Below, piece after piece: positions 56,102 through 62,253 of a stretch of DNA of 62,253 nucleotides. How positions within the stretch are numbered: the first letter of the stretch is position 1; every line of letters starts with the position of its first letter. Position numbers and translations under genes: made by a program. Source of the DNA: AG25 sp035518815 (GTDB lineage Bacteria; Gemmatimonadota; Gemmatimonadetes; Gemmatimonadales; GWC2-71-9); the NCBI GenBank assembly GCA_035518815.1, contig DATIXG010000039.1, positions 1 to 62,253 on the forward strand, read 5' to 3'. The notes under the pieces were generated by a model that was given only the letters and a program-made list of their open reading frames with translations, was not told the origin of the DNA and did not search any database.

Positions 56102-57894
56102 TCGCCCGCAAGCTGGAAGCGCTTCCCGACAAGCCTGGCGTGTATCTGTGGAAGAATGCGGCGGGCGAGATCCTGTACGTCGGCAAGGCAAAGAGCCTGC
56201 GCTCGCGCGTGCCGAGCTACCTCGGCCCCGAAGCCGGTGCCACGCCGGAGCAGGCCGCCCTGGTGCGGCAGATCGCGGACTTCGATACCATCGTCGTCCC
56301 GAGCGAAGCGCAGGCGCTGCTCCTCGAGAACAACCTGATCAAGGAGCACAAGCCTCGCTTCAACATCCGGCTCACCGACGATAAGAGCTACCCACGGATC
56401 GCCGTCACCCTGGGCGAGCCATTCCCGCGGGTGCTCGTGGTCCGCCGCGTGACGATTCCGGAGGCGCGCTACTTCGGGCCCTACACGGACGTTGCCACGC
56501 TGCGCCAGACGCTCCGCATCATCCGGCGGTTGTTCACGGTTCGTTCCTGCCATTGGGACCTGCCGCGCGAGGCGCCGGACCGGCCGTGCCTCGACTACCA
56601 CATCGAACGCTGCCGCGCCCCCTGCGTGGGCTACCAGGGCCAGGCGGAGTACCGGCGGATGATCGACGACGTGCTCGTGTTCCTCGAGGGGCGGACGCTC
56701 GACGTCCGCCAGCGCCTGCGCGAGCGGATGCTCGAGGCCAGCCGCGTCCTGGATTACGAGCGCGCGGCGCAGCTGCGCGACGCGTTGCAGTGGCTGGACC
56801 AGGTCGAGCAGCCGCAGGCGGTGGAGTTGGTGGGCGGCGGCGATGCCGATGCGGTCGGGTTCGCGCGCGATGGGGACGACGCCTGTGGAGTGGTCCTGCG
56901 GGTGCGTGACGGTAAGTTGATCGCGCGCGACCATTGGTTCTTCGAGAATGCCGAGCATGAGGCGGAGGGGGCGGTCCTCGCGGCATTCCTGGTGCGGTGT
57001 TACCTGCCGCTCGAGGTCCGGGCCAGGACGGTGCTGCTGCCGTTCGCTCCGGAGGACCTCGAGGCCCTGCAGCAGCTCGCCTCCGACGTCGAATGGCATG
57101 TGCCGCGTCGCGGGACCAATGCCAAGCTCGCGGAGCTGGCCGATCAGAACGCGCGCTACCTGCTGGATGGGTTGAAGATCGAGAGCTTTGACATCGACGA
57201 GCGGTCAGCCGATCCCGTGTTCGCGCTGGGGCGCGATCTGGGCCTCGCGGCCGTACCGCGGTCCTTCGTCTGCATCGACATCTCCACGAACCAGGGGCGC
57301 GATACCGTCGGATCGCTCGTCTGGTTCGAGGCAGGCCGCCCCAAGAAATCGGAATACCGGCGGTTCAAAATCGGCCCCGCGGCCCGGCAGGACGACTTCG
57401 CCGCGATCCACGAAGTGCTCACCCGCTATCTCACCCGCCGGCGGGACGAGCAGAAGCAGATCCCCGATCTCATCGTGGTCGACGGCGGGAAGGGGCAGTT
57501 GGGCGCGGCGGTGGACGCGGCGCGGGCGTTGGGGTTCACTGACCTCCCTCTCGCGAGTCTGGCCAAGCGGGAAGAGGAAGTCTTTCTGCCAGGGGAAGCG
57601 GATGGCCTCAAGCTCTCGCGCCGCAGCCCGTCACTCAAACTGCTGCAGCGGGCCCGCGACGAGGCACATCGCTTCGCCGTGACCTTCAGCCGCAAGCGTC
57701 GCGCTCAGCGCACGATCACCTCGGAACTGCTGGCGATCCCGGGGATCGGTCCCGCGCGGCGGCGCGCCTTGCTCGAGCGCTTTGGATCGCTCGCCGGGGT
57801 GAAGACCGCGACGGCGAGCGAGATTGCGGCGCTGCCGGGCTTCTCTGCGCGGCTGGCCGACCGCGTGCTCGATCGGTTGCGCGCTCGCGGATGA
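56083..57894 (+). CDS. uvrC: UvrABC excinuclease subunit C
   Basis: 603 residues from GTG 56083, overlapping murJ by 19 bases. A GIY-YIG nuclease domain (KPGVYLWKNAAGEILYVGKAKSLRSRV, residues 17-43) is followed by CRAPCVGY (Cys pairs), a UVR domain (residues about 195-230) and the RNase-H-like endonuclease domain (VCIDISTNQGRDTVGSLVWF, IPDLIVVDGGKGQL). A C-terminal HhH pair (ELLAIPGIGPARRRALLERFG) ends it. It cuts on both sides of damaged DNA with UvrB. Codons at the N-terminal overlap leave the start open between GTG 56083 and CTG 56098. Confidence 0.94.
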   Translation: METGSLIARKLEALPDKPGVYLWKNAAGEILYVGKAKSLRSRVPSYLGPEAGATPEQAALVRQIADFDTIVVPSEAQALLLENNLIKEHKPRFNIRLTDDKSYPRIAVTLGEPFPRVLVVRRVTIPEARYFGPYTDVATLRQTLRIIRRLFTVRSCHWDLPREAPDRPCLDYHIERCRAPCVGYQGQAEYRRMIDDVLVFLEGRTLDVRQRLRERMLEASRVLDYERAAQLRDALQWLDQVEQPQAVELVGGGDADAVGFARDGDDACGVVLRVRDGKLIARDHWFFENAEHEAEGAVLAAFLVRCYLPLEVRARTVLLPFAPEDLEALQQLASDVEWHVPRRGTNAKLAELADQNARYLLDGLKIESFDIDERSADPVFALGRDLGLAAVPRSFVCIDISTNQGRDTVGSLVWFEAGRPKKSEYRRFKIGPAARQDDFAAIHEVLTRYLTRRRDEQKQIPDLIVVDGGKGQLGAAVDAARALGFTDLPLASLAKREEEVFLPGEADGLKLSRRSPSLKLLQRARDEAHRFAVTFSRKRRAQRTITSELLAIPGIGPARRRALLERFGSLAGVKTATASEIAALPGFSARLADRVLDRLRARG

Positions 57895-57923
57895 GTGCCT
57901 AACCCCATATTATTAGGGCAGTT

Positions 57924-59120
57924 GTGTCGCACCGTATCGCTATCTTCGACCCAGCCGCCGGTGTCAGCGGCGACATGACCCTCGGGGCCCTCATATCGCT
58001 GGGCATTCCGGTGTCGTGGCTCGAGGGCCTCCCTGCGCGGCTGGGATTATCCGGCGTGGGCGTGTCCGTGCGGGACGTGCGCCGCTCCAGCGTGCAGTGT
58101 ACGCAGGTCGCGTTCTCCATCCCCTCCCAACCACACGGGCGTCATGTCGGTGAGCTGGTTCGGCTCATCGAGCGCTCGACGTTGTCAGACTGGGTCAAGG
58201 AGCGGGCCGTGCGCGCGTTCCGGCTCGTGGGCGAGGCCGAAGGGCGGGTGCACGGCGTCGTGCCGGAGAAGGTTCATCTACACGAGGTTGGCGCGGTCGA
58301 CGCGGTGCTCGACATCGCGGGCGCCATCGAGGGCTTCGAGCAGCTCGGCGTCGACGCGGTGTACAATTGGCCGGTCGCGGTGGGGAACGGCTGGGCGGAC
58401 ACAGACCACGGGCGCCTTCCCGTGCCGGCGCCCGCCACGGCGCTGCTGCTCGAAGGGCTCGAGGTGGCGAGCGGTGGGCCGGTGGAAGGGGAGGCCACCA
58501 CGCCGACGGGGGCCACGCTGCTGCGGGTGCTCTCCAATGGCCCGCCCCCGGCGCAGTGGCGCCTGCTGCGGAGTGGCTGGGGCGCGGGGCAGCGTGATCC
58601 GAAGCACTATCCCAACGCACTGCGGGTCTTGCTTGGGGAGCAGGCTGGGGAGGTCGCGAGGGTGGCGATCCTCGCCACCGACGTAGACGACATGAGCCCC
58701 GAGTACGTGGAACCGATGCGCCAGGCGCTCGCGACGGCGGGGGCGCTCGACGTCGAGATGTGGCCGGTGCAAATGAAAAAGGGCCGGCCCGGCTTTCGAA
58801 TCGAGGTCATTGCGCCCGAGGCGCTGGCCGACCAGGTCGCCACGGCCCTGTTTCGGCATACGACCACCGCGGGTGTGCGACACTGGGTGGCCGAGCGGGC
58901 GACCCTCTCCCGCCGTCACGTGACGGTGCAGCTCACCCCGCAGGTCGCAGTGCGCGTGAAGGTGCTCGAGCAGCCGGGGGAGGGCGGGGTGCGTTTGAAA
59001 CCGGAGTACGAAGACGTGCTCGCGGCAGCGGGCACGCTGGGTCAGCCGCCGATCGAGGTGGCCCGCGCGGCGCAACGCGCCGCCGAAGCCCTCGTGGCCA
59101 AACCGAAGGAGACAGCGTGA
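57924..59120 (+). CDS. larC: Nickel insertion protein LarC
   Basis: 398 residues from GTG 57924, 29 bases after uvrC. It begins IAIFDPAAGVSGDMTLGALI and has VPEKVHLHEVGAVDAVLDIAG and ATDVDDMSPEYVEPM, as in LarC. LarC inserts nickel to complete the pincer cofactor of lactate racemase LarA, using CTP. Here it is one uninterrupted frame, unlike the frameshifted larC of Lactiplantibacillus. larA, larB and larE are not in the window, so the partner is unknown. Confidence 0.9.
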   Translation: MSHRIAIFDPAAGVSGDMTLGALISLGIPVSWLEGLPARLGLSGVGVSVRDVRRSSVQCTQVAFSIPSQPHGRHVGELVRLIERSTLSDWVKERAVRAFRLVGEAEGRVHGVVPEKVHLHEVGAVDAVLDIAGAIEGFEQLGVDAVYNWPVAVGNGWADTDHGRLPVPAPATALLLEGLEVASGGPVEGEATTPTGATLLRVLSNGPPPAQWRLLRSGWGAGQRDPKHYPNALRVLLGEQAGEVARVAILATDVDDMSPEYVEPMRQALATAGALDVEMWPVQMKKGRPGFRIEVIAPEALADQVATALFRHTTTAGVRHWVAERATLSRRHVTVQLTPQVAVRVKVLEQPGEGGVRLKPEYEDVLAAAGTLGQPPIEVARAAQRAAEALVAKPKETA

Positions 59121-60634
59121 GCCAAGCCTGGCAACGGCCCGCCGTGGTGTTGGCGGTGCTGATCGCTACCGCAGCGTCGTCCGGCGTCGCACAGAAGCAC
59201 GACTGGATCCCCATCAAATGCGACCTCAAGCCGGGGCACTACCTCGTCAACAGTGGCGTGCTGTACCTGCAGGATGCGGCGACGACACAATTCGCGGACA
59301 AGCGGGAAAAAGACCTCCGCGATGCCTTCAAGGTGCTCGACCAGGCGCTGCGGAGCGGCCAGCAGAAGAACCCGGCCGCGTGGTACTACCTGGGGCGCTA
59401 CTATGTCGAAATGCAGGATGCGGGGGGCGCGGACTCGGCGTTCACGAAGGCGGTTACCCTCGCTCCCACGTGCGAGAAGGATGTCAACGACTGGCGCCGG
59501 ACGCTGTGGGTTCCGGTCCTGAATGCCGGCATTACGGCCTGGCAGAGCGGGAACACCGATTCTGCCATCGCGTCGTTCCGGCGGGCGAATCAGATCTACA
59601 AGGCCGAGCCGCAGGGATTCGCCTATCTCGCGACCCTTCATTCCAACGCTGGCCAGCCCGACTCCGCCGCCCTGTATTTCAAGCTCGCGATTCAGGCCGC
59701 CCAGGACCCGAAGTACGCCAAGGACAAGAAATCGGCGATGTTCAACCTGGCGCGGGTGTACCACGCGGCGAATCGCTGGGACGACGCGAGCCAGGCCTAC
59801 AAGGCCTATCTGGCGGCGTATCCCGGCGACGTGCAGGCCATCGCCGGACTCGCGTCCGTCTATACCGCGCAGGGCAAATGGGACGACGCCAAAGCGCAGT
59901 ACACGCAGCTCTTCCAGCACGCCGACTCGGCCAACGCCGAGGACCTCTTCCTCGCGGGGCAGGAGATCCTGAACGTCGTCGCCAGCTCGCCGGACACGGC
60001 GGCGCTGGGGAGCGGCTGCCGGTCGAGCGCGGGGGCGGCACGTACGGGCCACGCCCTCACTGCGCGGCAGATCGCCGCCAAGTGTGACTCCGTCACTCGC
60101 AAGGCGGTGTCGGATTTCGCCGCCGCGAGCCGGGGCGACTACCCGCTCGCCATCCAGGCGTACGAGGCCGGTCTTGCCAAGCAGCCGTATCACCGCGAAG
60201 CCTTGTACCGGTTGGCGGCGGCATCGGCGCTGGCGGGCGACACAGCGCGAACCCTCAGCGCGGCACAGCGCCTGTACGCCGTGGATCCCTTGAACCGCGC
60301 CACCGTGCGGATGGTGGCACAGGCGTGGCAGCTCAAGGGCAAACCCGACTCCACGCTGCGCTACCTCAAGATGGCGGACTCCATCCCGGTCGACGTAAGC
60401 GTCACCGGCCTCACGACCGACACTCTGGGCGCCGCGCTGCGCGGCGTGTTCTCGAACTTCCATTCCAAGCAGAGCCAGTCGGTCTCGCTCGTGTTTGAGT
60501 TCCTGCGGGCCAAGGGCGAGGTGGCGGCGACGGTACCACAGACCGTCGGCCCGATCGCCCCCAACGGCAATCAGCCCTTCGAGGTGAAGGCAACGGGAGC
60601 GGGAATCGTGTCCTGGCGCTACAAGCGGCCATAG
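59117..60634 (+). CDS. Exported TPR-repeat protein
   Basis: 505 residues from a GTG overlapping the larC stop. The signal peptide ends near SSGVAQ. Several 34-residue TPR-like helices follow, with the W-x-x-x-LG-x-x-Y, A-x-x-x-F and A pattern (WYYLGRYYVEMQDAGGADSAFTKAV; LARVYHAANRWDDASQAYKAYLAAYPGD). Residues 450-505 form a beta-rich C-terminal domain. It resembles a periplasmic scaffold protein; no specific partner is evident. A terminator hairpin lies 20 bases after its stop. Confidence 0.75.
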   Translation: MSQAWQRPAVVLAVLIATAASSGVAQKHDWIPIKCDLKPGHYLVNSGVLYLQDAATTQFADKREKDLRDAFKVLDQALRSGQQKNPAAWYYLGRYYVEMQDAGGADSAFTKAVTLAPTCEKDVNDWRRTLWVPVLNAGITAWQSGNTDSAIASFRRANQIYKAEPQGFAYLATLHSNAGQPDSAALYFKLAIQAAQDPKYAKDKKSAMFNLARVYHAANRWDDASQAYKAYLAAYPGDVQAIAGLASVYTAQGKWDDAKAQYTQLFQHADSANAEDLFLAGQEILNVVASSPDTAALGSGCRSSAGAARTGHALTARQIAAKCDSVTRKAVSDFAAASRGDYPLAIQAYEAGLAKQPYHREALYRLAAASALAGDTARTLSAAQRLYAVDPLNRATVRMVAQAWQLKGKPDSTLRYLKMADSIPVDVSVTGLTTDTLGAALRGVFSNFHSKQSQSVSLVFEFLRAKGEVAATVPQTVGPIAPNGNQPFEVKATGAGIVSWRYKRP

Positions 60635-60654
60635 CGGTTCATCACGGGGTTCGA

Positions 60655-60690
60655 GGCGGCCGGTGTCCTCGCGGATGCCGGCCGCCGTTT
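60655..60690 (+). terminator. Rho-independent terminator after the TPR gene
   Basis: GGCGGCCGG (60655-60663) pairs with CCGGCCGCC (60678-60686), with TCC/GGA pairs inside, and is followed by GTTTGG. The T-tract is short, so termination is probable but not certain. It ends the long cluster starting at prfB. Its downstream arm (GGATGCCGGCCG) is repeated in the terminator at 62194-62225. Confidence 0.6.
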
Positions 60691-60785
60691 GGTTCCTGAG
60701 TTCCTGCCCCCGACGTCGCTCCTCCGTGGCGCGCTCGGGTTTTCCCTGATCGCATACCTGGGGAGAACCCCTGCCATGTCGTGGC

Positions 60786-60815
60786 AATTCCCCTTGGCGG
60801 CCGGGGGAATTCCCT
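60786..60815. promoter_or_regulatory. AATTCCCC/GGGGAATT inverted repeat upstream of the di-heme gene
   Basis: AATTCCCC (60786-60793) and GGGGAATT (60804-60811) are inverted, with GGGGGAATTCCC forming a second small palindrome. The arms equal those of the composite operator at 8321-8357. The site lies about 100 bases upstream of the gene at 60907. The 272-base gap 60635-60906 otherwise holds the TPR gene terminator and a good ribosome site. Confidence 0.35.
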
Positions 60816-60906
60816 AGTGCCTCAGAGTTTCCCCCAATAGTTGACGTGGAACTCGTATTGTACGTTCGCAAGCGCGAAACAACACGCGAATAAAAGGAGA
60901 ACGGCC

Positions 60907-62178
60907 ATGAGTAAGACGTTTCTTCATCGGGTTGCGCCTTTCGCGCCCGCCTTGATCGCCTGTCTGTTCCTCACCGCTTGCGAAACTCGCAACAATGACG
61001 TCACCACCGCTCCCACAGAGGAAACCGCGGGAGACATCTCCGCACTCAGTCCATCCGCCGTCGTGGTGGTCGGAACCTCCCTCGGCAGTCCGCTGGCCGG
61101 CCTGAATGGGGCGGAGCAAGCGCGCTTCGAGGCGGGCTTGCAGGAGTTCACCACGGCCGAGGAGGTCGACGAGGGCCTGGGTCCCGTCTTCAACGAAAAT
61201 GCCTGCAACGTGTGCCACAACGCGCCAGTCGGTGGCACCACGGGGCGTCTCGAGACCCGTTTCGGCAAGCGGCGGAATGGCGTGTTCGATCCGCTCGCCA
61301 ATCTCGGCGGATCGCTCATCCAGGACCACGCCATCGGCCGCGTTCCCGCGGGCAACGGCTTCTTCAAGTTCGTCGCCGAGGTCGTCCCGCGGATTGCCAA
61401 CGTCACGACGCAGCGGCTGACGACCCCGCTCTTTGGGCTCGGCCTGGTCGATGCCGTGCCCGACCAGACGCTCCTCGACCTGGCGAACGCCGAGGCGCAG
61501 AACTCCCCCCGCACCAAGGGGACGCCGCACATGGTCGTCGATGTCGGCACGGGGGCGACTCGGGTAGGTCGGTTTGGGTGGAAGGCGCAACAGGCGACGT
61601 TGCACACGTTCGCGGGTGACGCCTATCTGAACGAGATGGGGATCACGAGCCCTGATTTCCCGGACGAGAACTGTCCACAGGGCAATTGCGATATTCTCAA
61701 GTTCAATCCGCTCCCGACGTTGAACGATGATGGCGAGGGCGTCACGGAGTTTGCGGATTTCATGGCGATGCTCGCGCCGCCGCCCCGCGGTCGCAACACG
61801 CAGGACGTTCAGCAGGGGGCGAGGGTGTTTATGGCGATCGGATGCGCCGACTGCCATACCCCCTCGCTCACAACGGGGCCCAGCCCGATCTCTGCGCTGT
61901 CCAACAAGACCTTCCAGCCGTTCTCCGATTTCCTGCTGCACAACATGGGCAGGCTGGGCGACGGCATCGTTCAAGGGAACGCCACGGGCCGCGAGATGCG
62001 GACAGCCCCCCTGTGGGGTCTGACGTCGCGTCCCGTGTTCCTCCACGATGGCCGGGCCAAGACGCCCACCGCCGCCATCCTGTTTCACGACGGCCAGGGC
62101 GCCCAGGCTCGTCAGAACTTCCTGAGGCTCCGCGGCTCGCAACAGCAGGGCCTGCTCGCGTTCTTGAGATCGCTCTAG
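60907..62178 (+). CDS. Di-heme oxidoreductase, DUF1111/DHOR family
   Basis: 423 residues from ATG 60907, behind AAAAGGAGA. The signal is a lipoprotein type (LIACLFLTACET). Two c-type heme motifs are visible: CNVCH (residues 100-104) and CADCH (residues 313-317). GPVFNENACNVCHNAPVGG and WGLTSRPVFLHDGRA are signatures of the DHOR/thiol oxidoreductase-like family related to MauG/cytochrome c peroxidases. It likely sits in the periplasm, accepting or donating electrons; the substrate is unknown. It is a single-gene unit with its own terminator. Confidence 0.9.
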   Translation: MSKTFLHRVAPFAPALIACLFLTACETRNNDVTTAPTEETAGDISALSPSAVVVVGTSLGSPLAGLNGAEQARFEAGLQEFTTAEEVDEGLGPVFNENACNVCHNAPVGGTTGRLETRFGKRRNGVFDPLANLGGSLIQDHAIGRVPAGNGFFKFVAEVVPRIANVTTQRLTTPLFGLGLVDAVPDQTLLDLANAEAQNSPRTKGTPHMVVDVGTGATRVGRFGWKAQQATLHTFAGDAYLNEMGITSPDFPDENCPQGNCDILKFNPLPTLNDDGEGVTEFADFMAMLAPPPRGRNTQDVQQGARVFMAIGCADCHTPSLTTGPSPISALSNKTFQPFSDFLLHNMGRLGDGIVQGNATGREMRTAPLWGLTSRPVFLHDGRAKTPTAAILFHDGQGAQARQNFLRLRGSQQQGLLAFLRSL

Positions 62179-62193
62179 TTTCGTCTCGAGCGC

Positions 62194-62231
62194 GACGGCC
62201 GGCATCCGCCTGGATGCCGGCCGTCTCGTTT
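62194..62231 (+). terminator. Strong Rho-independent terminator
   Basis: GACGGCCGGCATCC (62194-62207) and GGATGCCGGCCGTC (62212-62225) are perfect 14-base arms around GCCT, followed by TCGTTTTCT. It ends the di-heme oxidoreductase transcript. The right-hand arm resembles that of the 60655-60690 hairpin. Confidence 0.85.
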
Positions 62232-62253
62232 TCTGGGCTGGCCGTGGGTGTAG

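Noticed and set aside
60841..60870. TTGACG followed by TACGTT as a sigma-70 promoter of the di-heme gene
   Set aside because: The spacing is only about 14 bases and the -10 is poor, so no promoter was called.

Overview
The window is very GC-rich and almost fully coding. It has two parts. Positions 27140-60634 look like a core chromosome of a diderm bacterium: era, a Trm112-like protein, a PorV-like outer-membrane protein, prfB, lysS, lolC, lolD, mcsA, mcsB, clpC, bamA, skp, lpxD, lpxC-fabZ, lpxA, a Gfo/Idh dehydrogenase, lpxB, a DUF374 acyltransferase, lpxK, gdh, rlmH, an AMMECR1 protein, bshC, murJ, uvrC and larC. Lipid A genes together with McsA/McsB/ClpC, an LpxC-FabZ fusion and bacillithiol synthesis point to Gemmatimonadota or a near relative. 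This is inferred from gene content; no phylogeny was run.

Positions 1 to about 26654 form a transport and stress island. From the left: a partial membrane protein, two tandem small lipoproteins, an exported two-repeat protein, a leftward RND tripartite pump with an AI-2E/PerM protein, and a rightward six-gene coupled operon (DUF3302, HlyD adaptor, NodT outer-membrane factor, outer-membrane barrel, Cax-like antiporter, VIT-like protein). An FNR-like box and a candidate structured small RNA with a terminator follow. Next is a leftward operon for an outer-membrane protein, an AdiA-like arginine decarboxylase and a PotE-type antiporter fused to a periplasmic binding domain. A second, rightward RND pump and a TerC protein close the island. 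The first ~14-16 kb look proteobacterial in gene content (YiaW/YiaV-like pair, DUF2799-like lipoproteins), so transfer is plausible.

The island seems tied together by regulation. Variants of a dyad close to ATTGGACC-TT-GGTCCAAT occur in four promoter regions (242-259, 814-886, 8325-8342, 20061-20080). They resemble the DosR/NarL-family hypoxia box. With the FNR-like site at 13783-13796, this suggests a low-oxygen or acid/stress regulon of efflux, cation and arginine-decarboxylation functions.

The core is one long chain of genes joined mostly by 1-4 base start/stop overlaps. It links protein synthesis (prfB with a +1 programmed frameshift site, lysS), lipoprotein sorting (LolCD), arginine-phosphate proteolysis (McsAB-ClpC), outer-membrane assembly (BamA, Skp) and lipid A synthesis (LpxD to LpxK). 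After it come glutamate dehydrogenase, RlmH, BshC, MurJ, UvrC, LarC and a TPR lipid/secretory-type protein. A di-heme oxidoreductase gene with its own strong terminator ends the window. No rRNA, tRNA, CRISPR array or insertion sequence was recognised, and no gene-free stretch exceeds 300 bases.
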